From contig JAHILQ010000017.1 of NCBI GenBank assembly GCA_018896985.1, forward strand, positions 1 through 23,177: a DNA stretch of 23,177 bases. The letters are read 5' to 3'. The notes below the pieces were generated by a model. The model worked only from the letters and a program-made list of their open reading frames with translations, was not told the DNA's origin and did no database searches. Every line of letters starts with the position of its first letter. Positions within the stretch are counted from its first letter, which is position 1. Source of the DNA: Nitrospinota bacterium (GTDB lineage Bacteria; Nitrospirota; Thermodesulfovibrionia; Thermodesulfovibrionales; UBA1546). The position numbers and the translations under genes are program-made. Positions 5,963 through 13,116 of this stretch are shown one piece after another.

Positions 5963-7477
5963 TTATAGAGAACAACCTAATTTTCTGATAAAAAAAACTA
6001 CCGCTGTAGAGACAGCAAGTGCTACTGAAAGCAATATTATCGACACCAGTATGTTGTTTAAGAGTGCTGGATTCAATATTAATACAACCCCCAGTCCAAG
6101 CATCATGGTACCTGATATAAGTTTCAGCACCCTCCCCTGCCATTCAGTGAGTTTTTTCTTCCCAAGAGTAACAGTAAATACAAGCACAATAACGGATAAA
6201 GGGACAACATATATTACATTGTAGAGGACAAGGTATAGGTAGTATGAAAGTGTGGAGAGGTCGTTTAGTGTCAGTATCCTTGTAAATACCATCGGAAATC
6301 CAGCTGTACAGAGTAGTTCATATGTGTTGGCAGTTACCGCCAGCACTGCCGTTCCTACCAGTATTGACAGGATTGATGTGGATTTCATCAGTTTTCTCAT
6401 TCTGTCAAATAGTTTTGGTTTTGCGCTGTCAGGTATTGTCAACGAAATGCCTTTTTTAAAGGCAAAGAAGTCTTTTATGTTGATTACTGCAATTACCACG
6501 GAAACGGCTCCAGCGATCTTTGTTATTATTGCAACCTGACCCATAAAAAGAAATAAATTCAACCATGCTGCCATAAAAACAAAGTAGATGAAGCCAGAAA
6601 AGAAGACAAAAACGCCGCCTATCAGAAGCATCTTCCTTCGAGATTGGGCATGTACTAAAAGCCCTAAGAGAGAAAGGAGAACAAAAAATGCACATGGATT
6701 AAAGCCGTCAAATCCAGCAATGACTAACGTTATAAATGGAAGAGATATATTTGTAGCGTCAAGTTTACCAACCAGAGGTATGGTTACGGTCTTATCTTCA
6801 TCTTCAAATTTCTTTTCATCTGTTTTCCTTGTCTTCTCCTTTTCACTTTCACTTTTTTCAATAAAGGCTTTTTCAGGAACAACTGGAACCTCTATCTTTT
6901 TTTCTGTAGGCTTAATGCATTTCCTGATGGTACAGTTATGTATCGCTGTCTCTATCTCTTCCTTAGACTGCTTCGAAAATCCCACAAAAGCATTTTCACC
7001 GACAAATGTAACGGGAACTCCAGAAACTTTTATTTTATAGGCATCTGTCATTTGAGATAAAAGTATTGCATTCTGTTTGTTATACCAGACTTCGTAATCT
7101 TTGATTTGCATGTTGATGTATTTCTTTTTCATCTCTTCAAGAAAAGCCTTCTCTTCATCACAGTGTTGGCAACCTTTCCCCCAGAAGAAATACACTATAA
7201 ATTTATTTATTTCTACGGCTGTCTTTTTTGGTTCTTTTTCTACTGTCTTTTTCTCTTCCCTTAGAGAAGGTTCACCTTTTGATGGAAGTGGTATTTCAAA
7301 TGTCTTCTTTTCCTCAGGGCCAGTAAATATCAATTTATCAGTTGGAGATGTAGGGATATCACGGCACTCTGGAACATTTTCCTTGTCAGGTGTGCAAACA
7401 CCTTCCTGAGCAGTTGTTTCAGAAGCATACACAGGATTGCATAAAAAAAGTATCATAACCAATAAAATTAACATCAT
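5963..7477 (-). CDS. Thioredoxin-like domain fused to CcdA/DsbD-type membrane domain
   Basis: This is a membrane thiol-disulfide relay protein of about 504 residues. It begins with a signal peptide (hydrophobic L-I-L-L-V-M-I-L-F-L, cleavage after V-Y-A). A thioredoxin/glutaredoxin-like domain follows, with C-Q-H-C at about 103-106 and a cis-proline loop V-S-G-V-P-V-T-F. Then comes a highly charged Lys/Glu linker of roughly 60 residues. A six-or-more-helix CcdA-like domain follows, with N-P-C-A-F and a second cysteine in Y-E-L-L-C-T-A-G-F-P, the pair that carries electrons across the membrane in DsbD relatives. The frame stays open for 188 more codons upstream, but those encode remnants of other genes. 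I use ATG 7477; TTG 7504 would add positive charges to the signal peptide. Neither has a clear ribosome site. Confidence 0.78.
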   Translation of the reverse strand: MMLILLVMILFLCNPVYASETTAQEGVCTPDKENVPECRDIPTSPTDKLIFTGPEEKKTFEIPLPSKGEPSLREEKKTVEKEPKKTAVEINKFIVYFFWGKGCQHCDEEKAFLEEMKKKYINMQIKDYEVWYNKQNAILLSQMTDAYKIKVSGVPVTFVGENAFVGFSKQSKEEIETAIHNCTIRKCIKPTEKKIEVPVVPEKAFIEKSESEKEKTRKTDEKKFEDEDKTVTIPLVGKLDATNISLPFITLVIAGFDGFNPCAFFVLLSLLGLLVHAQSRRKMLLIGGVFVFFSGFIYFVFMAAWLNLFLFMGQVAIITKIAGAVSVVIAVINIKDFFAFKKGISLTIPDSAKPKLFDRMRKLMKSTSILSILVGTAVLAVTANTYELLCTAGFPMVFTRILTLNDLSTLSYYLYLVLYNVIYVVPLSVIVLVFTVTLGKKKLTEWQGRVLKLISGTMMLGLGVVLILNPALLNNILVSIILLSVALAVSTAVVFFIRKLGCSL

Positions 7478-7578
7478 AACTGTTCGGTGAATTCGTTTTT
7501 CCAAAGTTTTTATACTTTTTGAAATCACTAAAAATACATAAGGAGTACTCTTACATACTCTAACTTTTATATCAGTCA

Positions 7579-7770
7579 TCAAATAGATGTTATGATCAGG
7601 TACATTCCTGCAACTACGAGCAAGAAGCCACTGATTCTTCTCGAATACACAGAGGAATTTTTCATTCCCCTTGAACTTATAATGCTTTCGGTTATGCCGA
7701 TTGATAACCCGGCGAAAAAAATGAGTGCGCAGTGCCCAAAGGCATAGACAAAGAGCAGTGAACTCCCGTA
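7579..7770 (-). pseudogene. ccdA remnant (C-terminal 63 codons only)
   Basis: In a frame different from the surrounding long ORF, the minus strand reads 63 codons ending in TGA (7579-7581). The translation is typical of the last helices of a CcdA-type cytochrome c biogenesis protein: L-F-V-Y-A-F-G-H-C-A-L-I-F-F-A-G, then a hydrophobic G-F-L-L-V-V-A-G-M-Y-L-I-I end. There is no start and no N-terminal two thirds. The piece begins exactly where the thioredoxin reading stops at about 7769. The first ATG of the next gene's open frame overlaps the stop (TGATG), as expected for the end of a once-complete operon gene. Confidence 0.72.
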
Positions 7771-8041
7771 TCATGGCAACGCCGAATTTTCTGCCGCTGT
7801 CCCTGTCTTTTTGAACATCAATAAAAATGACCTCCAGCTTGCTCATGTAGTTCGTCCTGAGCTTCTCCATAACCGGCTTCATCTGCTCGCAGGGGATGCA
7901 GCCGACTGATCCCAGTTCGAGCATGACGACCTTGCCTTCATTTTTTGCCTTGTTCAGCATGCTGTCAATGCCGCCTGCATTGCTGCAGCCATAGAGCATT
8001 AATACAATTGATATGACCAAAGGCGCAATCTTCTTCATCAT
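7769..8041 (-). pseudogene. Lipoprotein thioredoxin, truncated at about residue 91
   Basis: It starts at ATG 8041 with AGGAGA upstream. It has a lipoprotein signal peptide with lipobox L-Y-G-C and a thioredoxin active site G-C-I-P-C near residues 48-51. The fold continues to K-F-G-V-A-M-I, where a cis-proline (I-P-T) should follow. Instead the sequence passes into ccdA DNA read in the wrong frame. The cis-Pro loop, last strands and last helix are therefore missing, and the product would not fold as a thioredoxin. It follows the TauE/SafE-like gene by 12 bp. A thioredoxin followed by a ccdA gene is a common membrane-redox pair, here collapsed by a deletion. Confidence 0.75.
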
Positions 8042-8053
8042 TACAGTCTCCTC

Positions 8054-8419
8054 TTATCTCAGCAGAGTATAGATTTTATATAACGTAACCAGCACAATGA
8101 GGATTCCAAACAACTTTTTAATCTTCGCGCTCGGCACATAAAGACTTGTAATCCTCGCCCCGATGAACGATCCGATCGCACCTGCGATCAGCAGCGGAAC
8201 CATCAAACCAGCATCCCATTGTGCGGTCTTAAGATGTGGGATAAGCGAAGAGAATGAAGGTGGCATTACTGCAAAGGCATTTATTCCTGCAGCCCTTTTT
8301 GAATCAAAACCAACCAAAATAAGAGTTGGCATAAGCAAAAAGCCGGGGCCAACGCCGAGGAATCCGCTCAAGACCGATATAGGAACGGCAAGGATGAACA
8401 ACCCCGCGGTGATTATCAT
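8054..8419 (-). CDS. Half-size TauE/SafE-family membrane permease
   Basis: This 121-residue protein has about four hydrophobic segments. It matches one half of the TauE/SafE (formerly DUF81) family, whose usual members have about 250 residues in two repeats. Visible are S-G-F-L-G-V-G-P-G-F-L-L-M-P near the N-terminus, A-G-I-N-A-F-A-V, and G-A-I-G-S-F-I-G-A-R. Stand-alone halves exist and probably act as dimers. Family members export sulfite, sulfonates or related anions; the substrate here is unknown. The start is ATG 8419 with GGAGG 5 nt away. The ATG overlaps the TGA of the upstream mtrA-like remnant (ATGA), suggesting that this gene once followed an intact mtrA-like gene directly. Confidence 0.78.
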   Translation of the reverse strand: MIITAGLFILAVPISVLSGFLGVGPGFLLMPTLILVGFDSKRAAGINAFAVMPPSFSSLIPHLKTAQWDAGLMVPLLIAGAIGSFIGARITSLYVPSAKIKKLFGILIVLVTLYKIYTLLR

Positions 8420-8569
8420 GGCAGCCTCCGTTTCTTCTCCTCGACCCTTTTCTTTATCATTTCCATCTTCTTCTGCAATTCCCCTTTCTGCCTTCTTTCT
8501 TCCTCATCCTTCGGTTCTGCCACAGGATTCGTCACTCTCCATGTGAGCTTCGCACTAATCGGCTCTTCA
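8416..8569 (-). pseudogene. Remnant copy of the mtrA-like gene's 3' end
   Basis: This segment encodes, in frame, the last 50 or so residues of the mtrA-like protein: E-E-P-I-S-A-K-L-T-W at the start, P-V-A-E-P-K-D-E-E-E-R-R in the middle, a Lys/Glu-rich coiled tail, and a TGA at 8416-8418. The TGA is at exactly the position homologous to the stop of the full gene. No start or ribosome site precedes it. It begins 8 bp after the cfa stop. Differences from the full copy are scattered substitutions without indels, so the reading frame has been kept. Confidence 0.8.
8424..8569 (+). repeat. 146-bp direct repeat, copy 1
   Basis: It aligns without gaps to 9745-9890 at a constant offset of 1321 bp. 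The last 40 bases differ at one position; the rest carries more substitutions. The two copies bracket the cfa gene. Confidence 0.85.
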
Positions 8570-8577
8570 TATACTCC

Positions 8578-9699
8578 TTAACGAATTGAATTGTATCCTC
8601 CGGGGACTCCTGTTTTGGAAAAAACAATCTGCCAGACTTGCATATCTCTGGATCGGACTGCCCCTGCGCAGCTTAAGAGATAGTATTTCCACATACGGTA
8701 AAATCTTTCATCGTATTTTTCCTTTAATTTATCCCAGCTTGAATCAAAATTCTTAAACCATGCTGTCAAGGTCGCATCATAATCAGCGCCGAAATTATGC
8801 CAGTCCTCTATGACAAACAGCCGTTCAACAGAGGCGCAGATCTGTCTCATCGCCGGAACAAGCGAATTTGGGAAGATATACTTGCCGATCCACGGGTCAG
8901 TTGTTACATGAGACTGATTATTCCCTATGGTATGCAATAAGAACAGCCCGCCATCTCTTAGACATTTATGCACGGTCTCCATAAAGGTCCTGTAATTTTT
9001 ATATCCGACATGCTCAAACATTCCGATAGAAACAATACGGTCAAACTTTCCACCCACATCCCTGTAATCCTGCAGTCTGATTTCAACAGGCAACCCTTTG
9101 CATAATTCTCTTCCAAGCTCCACTTGTTCTTTAGAGACAGTGATACCAATCACTTCAACCCTGCATTTTTCTGCGGCATATTTTGCAAAACTTCCCCATC
9201 CACACCCGATATCCAGGATTCTCATCCCACTGTGCAGGCCTAATTTTCTACAGATTAGGTCCAGCTTGGCTTCCTGTGCTTCATCAAGATTTTTGGCATC
9301 TTTCCAATAAGCACAGCTATAAACCATTCTTTTATCCAACATGTTCATGTAAAGCTCATTGCCTATGTCATAATGCTTCTCACCAATCTGGAATGCCCTT
9401 GACTTGCTACCCTTATTGAGTATTACTGCATTGAGAATATGAAAAAGCGATTTCCAATCCTTTCTGATTTTATCTTCGGGTCGAGACGGTATAAGCCTGT
9501 GGAAAAATTCATCCAGACATTTACATTCCCACCATCCATCCATATACGACTCACCAAGCCCTAAACTTCCTTCTCTCATGACCCTTTGATAAAATTTGTC
9601 GTTCCTGACCTGAATATCCCATGGTTGATTTCCGTTGATGGAGATGCCTGCTGGAGAAAGAATTTCTTGAATAATATTTTTGAATCTATAGGCTCTCAT
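8578..9699 (-). CDS. cfa: Cyclopropane-fatty-acyl-phospholipid synthase
   Basis: This 373-residue SAM-dependent methyltransferase adds a methylene bridge to unsaturated acyl chains of membrane phospholipids. The N-terminal lipid-binding part carries G-E-S-Y-M-D-G-W-W near residues 49-57. The active-site YSCAYW follows at 127-132 (C129). The SAM motif I-L-D-I-G-C-G-W-G-S lies at 161-170, and the acid-site residues in M-F-E-H-V-G near 227-232 and H-T-I-G at 256-259. All match full-length bacterial Cfa. ATG 9699 has AAAGGA about 10 nt upstream. It lies between the intact mtrA-like gene and a repeated copy of that gene's 3' end, so it looks inserted into an older gene order. Membrane cyclopropanation is a stress response in many bacteria. 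Confidence 0.93.
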   Translation of the reverse strand: MRAYRFKNIIQEILSPAGISINGNQPWDIQVRNDKFYQRVMREGSLGLGESYMDGWWECKCLDEFFHRLIPSRPEDKIRKDWKSLFHILNAVILNKGSKSRAFQIGEKHYDIGNELYMNMLDKRMVYSCAYWKDAKNLDEAQEAKLDLICRKLGLHSGMRILDIGCGWGSFAKYAAEKCRVEVIGITVSKEQVELGRELCKGLPVEIRLQDYRDVGGKFDRIVSIGMFEHVGYKNYRTFMETVHKCLRDGGLFLLHTIGNNQSHVTTDPWIGKYIFPNSLVPAMRQICASVERLFVIEDWHNFGADYDATLTAWFKNFDSSWDKLKEKYDERFYRMWKYYLLSCAGAVRSRDMQVWQIVFSKTGVPGGYNSIR

Positions 9700-9736
9700 T
9701 TCTCAACCATCCTTTAAACCCGATGGGTCAAAACTT

Positions 9737-10432
9737 TCATCTCCCCCTCTGTTTCTTCTCCTCCACTTTTTCCCTTATCATTTCCATCTTCTTCTGCAAC
9801 TCCTCTTTCTGCCTCCGCTCTTCCTCGTCTTTCGGCTCTGCAACTGGATTCGTCACTTTCCATGTGAGCTTCGCACTAATCGGCTCTTCAGGATATGCAC
9901 CTATATCATGGAGTGTATAATCTTCAAATTGAGTCGGATTTTCCTGATAGCAGGACCATACAGCCTTCTTTATCAATTCAGGAGTCCCCCTATTGAGTAG
10001 GTTAACGGCTTCTTTGATCTGTTTTCTGAACCTTTCACTATATTCTACAGGCAGGTTAAAAAAATAGGGAGTCGGTGCCCTTGTTCCTACAATCTTCTTT
10101 CTTTCGTCTACGACATTCTTGACCAATGCCATTATTGCATCGCCTGTCGAATGGCCAGGGGATTCAGTCCCTGTTAAAACAATGTATCTGATGTTCGGAT
10201 TGCCTATAATATTGCAAACCATTTTTTCTATCCCTATATTTTCTGTCTGAATTGTACCTGAAAGTGCAGCGCCGCCCTCAACCCCGACCCGCACCATGTT
10301 TTCTATCTCTTTCGGAATTTTGTCATAGTAATAAATGAGTACCACAGCCACGACTACCGGAGAATAGTCGTTACCGCGGAGATAATGGCCCTCTTCCGGC
10401 GGACAATCAGGTGATGGTTCAACTTTCAGCAA
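9737..10432 (-). CDS. MtrA-like protein (tetrahydromethanopterin S-methyltransferase subunit A family)
   Basis: This 231-residue protein resembles the corrinoid-binding soluble domain of MtrA. Visible are an early P-E-E-G-H-Y-L-R-G-N-D, then I-Q-T-E-N-I-G-I-E-K-M-V-C-N-I-I, then N-P-N-I-R-Y-I-V-L-T-G and S-P-G-H-S-T-G-D-A. The MtrA membrane anchor is absent; instead there is a Lys/Glu-rich coiled-coil tail of about 40 residues. I start at TTG 10432 because TAAGGAGA lies 6 nt upstream. An in-frame ATG at 10495 would overlap the preceding gene and lacks that site. In methanogens MtrA carries the cobamide that takes the methyl group. In this arsenic-type operon a methyl or corrinoid role is conceivable but unproven. 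Confidence 0.8.
   Translation of the reverse strand: MLKVEPSPDCPPEEGHYLRGNDYSPVVVAVVLIYYYDKIPKEIENMVRVGVEGGAALSGTIQTENIGIEKMVCNIIGNPNIRYIVLTGTESPGHSTGDAIMALVKNVVDERKKIVGTRAPTPYFFNLPVEYSERFRKQIKEAVNLLNRGTPELIKKAVWSCYQENPTQFEDYTLHDIGAYPEEPISAKLTWKVTNPVAEPKDEEERRQKEELQKKMEMIREKVEEKKQRGR
9745..9890 (+). repeat. 146-bp direct repeat, copy 2
   Basis: This is the copy that lies inside the intact mtrA-like gene, forming its charged C-terminal end. Its partner is 8424-8569, at an offset of 1321 bp. Confidence 0.85.
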
Positions 10433-10466
10433 CTCATGTCTCCTTATGATTTGTGTTTTAAATTTT

Positions 10467-10886
10467 CTACAAATTTTCTCTGATAATCTCAGCAACTACC
10501 GGCATATATTCTTTTTTTGTCCCCTTTTTCCGGAAAAGAAGCAACATCAGTATCCCTATAATCAAACCTGCCATACCAAGGATTCCGGCCATGGTGTCAG
10601 GGGACTTATCCATCTTTCCTGATAGATAAACACCCATGATTGCCCCTATTATCAACAGCATTACGGGGATTCCATAAACAATGGCAGATGTCTTCAGGGT
10701 TGTTGTAATCCTAACCTTGTCTCCTATACCCGCCCCTGCAGTGTTTATTGCCTCAAAAACAGGTTTTCCGCCTGCTAATTCTTCCACCTCTCTAAACGTA
10801 CATTTCGCACACGCAGAAGTGCGTTCTACTTCAATGAATGCGATGTCTCCTTCGATCTTTGTTACTATACCGATATCCTCAATCAA
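10467..10886 (-). CDS. RseC/SoxR-reducing-system-like membrane protein
   Basis: This 139-residue protein has a small beta-rich N-terminal domain with C26-x2-C29 (S-A-C-A-K-C) and two transmembrane helices (about 75-115), then a short basic tail. This is the RseC layout; E. coli RseC has four cysteines in this region while only the C-x2-C pair is seen here. Family members work with Rnf/Rsx electron-transfer complexes or SoxR reduction, but no rnf genes are in the window. The start is TTG 10886, with GGAGG 6 nt upstream. It lies 34 bp before the mtrA-like gene in the same operon. Confidence 0.8.
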   Translation of the reverse strand: MIEDIGIVTKIEGDIAFIEVERTSACAKCTFREVEELAGGKPVFEAINTAGAGIGDKVRITTTLKTSAIVYGIPVMLLIIGAIMGVYLSGKMDKSPDTMAGILGMAGLIIGILMLLLFRKKGTKKEYMPVVAEIIRENL

Positions 10887-10911
10887 GACCTGCCTCCAAT
10901 TTCATTTAATC

Positions 10912-11019
10912 TTAACTGGTGTGGGATCGCATATCTGTACCCTTTTCTTTCTGGCTGGCAGTCGCAAAGACCTCAAACTTATTGCCGTAGTAATTACAGA
11001 TAAATTCGTATGTAGGCAT
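10912..11019 (-). pseudogene. FmdB-like zinc-ribbon protein, degenerate (35 aa)
   Basis: ATG 11019 has AGGAGGG 7 nt upstream and opens a 35-codon frame. The N-terminus M-P-T-Y-E-F-I-C-N-Y-Y-G-x-K-F-E-V matches the start of FmdB-family zinc-ribbon regulators (normally M-P-x-Y-E-x-x-C-x-x-C-G), but the second cysteine of the first knuckle is tyrosine. The second C-x2-C knuckle is gone: the frame ends at D-M-R-S-H-T-S, while the neighbouring frame reads I-C-D-P-T-P-V-K. This looks like a small gene that lost its zinc site and shifted frame. It lies between the broken arsA and rseC-like genes. Confidence 0.55.
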
Positions 11020-11051
11020 ATTTGGACCCTCCTTTGGTTTTGGGTATGCCG

Positions 11052-11910
11052 CTAAAGACTCGCTACCGCCGCTTCCAGGTGATAGAGCCCTTTTATCTCT
11101 TCCTGCATCAATGGGAACTGAAGCACAGGAAGCTGAAATCTGTTCTGAATCTCCGCGAGATACCTTATCTGCATATTTCTCCTGTTTTTAAAGAAATCAT
11201 TTGTGCAAGCATCTTGAGGGAGGATCATGTTTGCAACCACAAGTTGCGTTTCTATCCCTGCCTCTTTCAGATCAAGCATAGCTCTATTCAAGCATAGCTC
11301 TATAGGACTCCAAAATTGGCGTGGATTCAGGATAAAGCACAATGCAGAAGGTTGTGCGGTTTTTGTCTTTGAGTATATCTATAATCTTTCTGAACCTGTT
11401 TTCTGTAGCTTCTTTTGCTGTTTTTGCCTCATCGGCAGAAACCATCATCTCTACCTGTTTAGCGTAATCAAATGGCAGGTCAAGGAGCCTTAGGGTATGT
11501 CCTGTCGGAGCTGTATCAAAGACGATGACATCATATTCATCAGCTTCCATGAAATCAATAAACCTGTCAAAGGACGCCATCTCAGTTGTGCAGGGACCGC
11601 TTAATTGCTCGTCAATCGAGGCGATTACATCTTTAGGCATGATTTGCCTGTAGGGCGCTATTATTTTCTCTTTGTATTCCCGTGTTGCCTCATCCGGGTC
11701 TATCTCCATAGCATAGAGATTTTCTATGCTTTTTATTTGTGTAATCTTATGCCATATCTCCTGCTCAAAGACATCGGAAAGATTTGAGGCTGGGTCTGTA
11801 GAAACTATGAGTGTCTTTTTGCCCTCCAATGCATGGCGGATAGCTGTGGCGCACGCCATTGTTGTCTTGCCGACGACGCCCTTTCCTGAAAAGAATATGT
11901 GTTTTGTCAT
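11052..11910 (-). pseudogene. arsA: ArsA-type arsenite-stimulated ATPase, broken by a 16-bp tandem duplication
   Basis: This is a single-domain ArsA (arsenical pump ATPase) coding region in two frames. The first frame (ATG 11910, GGAG 6 nt before) covers the P-loop S-G-K-G-V-V-G-K-T-T, S-T-D-P-A-S-N-L-S-D, the switch D-T-A-P-T-G-H-T-L-R-L-L, and ends at TAG 11284-11286. The remaining 73 or so residues continue in another frame to TAA or equivalent at 11052, including V-V-A-N-M-I-L-P. The cause is visible: a 16-bp unit is repeated exactly. Removing one copy gives an uninterrupted protein of about 280 residues. The P-loop has Val where the family has Gly (G-K-G-G-V-G-K-T), a further sign of decay. 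An ATG at 11922 is less likely because it contains the ribosome site. Confidence 0.85.
11272..11303 (+). repeat. Exact 16-bp tandem duplication in arsA
   Basis: The unit TCAAGCATAGCTCTAT occurs at 11272-11287 and again at 11288-11303 with no difference. Sixteen is not a multiple of three, so the extra copy shifts the frame and brings a TAG into phase. Confidence 0.93.
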
Positions 11911-11930
11911 TTTAATCTCCATTTATTGTG

Positions 11931-12224
11931 TTAGCCGCAACAGGAAGTCTGCGGCATACCGTTTATAATAAATCCCCGTTTATCAGAGAAATCTATGGTT
12001 GCTTCTGAAAGCAGCTTACTTGCCTCTTTCTCCAGAAAAACCTTTATCCCGTTTTTCTCAAGGGTTGCATCGCCCCTTTCAGCTCCATCGGCTATGTCTA
12101 TGGCCAGGGATGGACCACAACAGCCGCTAGTTGCTGCGAATATCCTTATCCCGTAATCGTTGCCGTTTTCCTCCACGAGCATCTCTTTGAATCTCTTTAC
12201 TGCGTTATCAGTTAAAGTAAGCAT
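11931..12224 (-). CDS. HesB/IscA-like small Fe-S protein
   Basis: This 97-residue protein of HesB/IscA character has beta-strand pattern G-I-R-I-F and a first cysteine pair in S-G-C-C-G-P-S (C35, C36). A central D-F-S-D-K-R-G-F-I-I-N segment follows, and the C-terminus is S-C-C-G (C95, C96), where A-type carriers place their last two cysteines (usually C-G-C or C-x-C). A-type proteins carry Fe-S clusters or iron; vicinal cysteines could also bind arsenite. ATG 12224 has AAAGGAGG upstream. It sits between arsD and arsA, in the operon. The arsenic link is by position only. Confidence 0.78.
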   Translation of the reverse strand: MLTLTDNAVKRFKEMLVEENGNDYGIRIFAATSGCCGPSLAIDIADGAERGDATLEKNGIKVFLEKEASKLLSEATIDFSDKRGFIINGMPQTSCCG

Positions 12225-12238
12225 GAGTCCTCCTTTCT

Positions 12239-12577
12239 TTATTGTGCTGACAGCGTCATTGGTTTATGTCTTAACGGTTCAATACCAAGCGCATTGCACA
12301 GTTCTTCATATACAGGATATTCTCCTGCCTTAAACACCTCGCCGTTTACAATAGTGACCGGCAGGCTCTTTTTGCCGTTTTTATGAAGTAGATCTGCTAC
12401 TGTTTTGTTTGCCATAAAGTCTTTAGGCTGCTGTGCAAGGTTGTATCTCTCGACCTCAATCCCCTGTTTTTTCAATACCAGCACTGCATCATTCATCTTT
12501 ACGAGCACCGGGTCCAATGCCGGCCCGCATAGCCCTGATGAACAGCACATTGCCGGGTCATAGATTTCAATTTTCAT
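12239..12577 (-). CDS. arsD: ArsD, arsenite metallochaperone / weak repressor
   Basis: This 112-residue protein has the ArsD start: I-E-I-Y-D-P-A-M-C-C-S-S-G-L-C-G, with the three arsenite-binding cysteines C11, C12 and C17. D-P-V-L and a thioredoxin-like core follow, with S-L-P-V-T-I-V-N-G-E. ArsD hands As(III)/Sb(III) to ArsA and represses weakly. Its extra C-terminal Cys pair, found in some members, is absent. ATG 12577 has AAGGAGG upstream. It is the first gene after the deleted acr3 and appears intact, but its partner ArsA is broken. Confidence 0.93.
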   Translation of the reverse strand: MKIEIYDPAMCCSSGLCGPALDPVLVKMNDAVLVLKKQGIEVERYNLAQQPKDFMANKTVADLLHKNGKKSLPVTIVNGEVFKAGEYPVYEELCNALGIEPLRHKPMTLSAQ

Positions 12578-12643
12578 ATTTGTTGCCTCCTTGACTTTAG
12601 TCCTCGGATTTTCTATCGGGATATAGCATATTCTTCCACATCT

Positions 12644-13116
12644 CTATATCTTCTCTTTGAATAGCTTGTGCCCAGTTGATTTCGCGAACCATACAAGGGA
12701 AAGCATTACCGTCACCTCTAAAGGACAAGCCCTGTGTAAAGGTCTGGCTCACCGCTCAAAAATATTTTTGCGAGAAGGAGCATAAAGAACGGGGCGACTG
12801 CATAGTTAAAGAACATGACGATGAGCAATTGCTTCGGAGATTTTGCAGCCTTTCCTAAATCTTCGAATCTTATGTTTGCCATAGCAGGATACATCATCAT
12901 AAAAAGCCCTATGACTATACCGAGCACAATAGTATTAGGGATGTTAAATTCGTAAGTTCCGTGAAATATTGATTTAATGGCAGCAATCGGAGGTGTGAGT
13001 TCAAAATTTGAAATCCCATACCATTTGCCTATGGCAATACCTATTACAATACTGACAATTACAAATACCGGCAGAAGCCTGAAGTTGTGAAGTTTCTCAA
13101 GCAATCCTCTGAGCAT
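12644..13116 (-). pseudogene. acr3: ACR3 arsenite efflux permease with large internal deletion
   Basis: The 5' part (ATG 13116, AGGAGG 6 nt upstream) gives 132 residues of ACR3. It has four hydrophobic segments with I-G-K-W-Y, G-L-F-M-M-M-Y-P-A-M-A, and ends at Y-T-G-L-V-L then TAG 12718-12720. ACR3 should continue for about 200 residues through the catalytic cysteine region. Instead, in another frame, bases just after the junction encode the family's extreme C-terminus (L-E-V-T-V-M-L-S-L-V-W-F-A-K, compare V-E-V-P-V-M-L) and stop at TAG 12644-12646. So roughly 600 bp are missing and the ends are joined out of frame. The 5' end overlaps arsC by 20 bp. The pump cannot work. Confidence 0.85.

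Noticed and set aside
7604..7747. Short plus-strand reading through the ccdA remnant
   Set aside because: It has no motifs, while the minus strand in the correct frame gives the conserved CcdA C-terminus.
5963..8041. A single 692-residue thioredoxin-CcdA membrane protein
   Set aside because: Residues about 92-188 match nothing as read. The same DNA in another frame encodes the end of a CcdA protein with its own stop, so the long frame is fortuitous.
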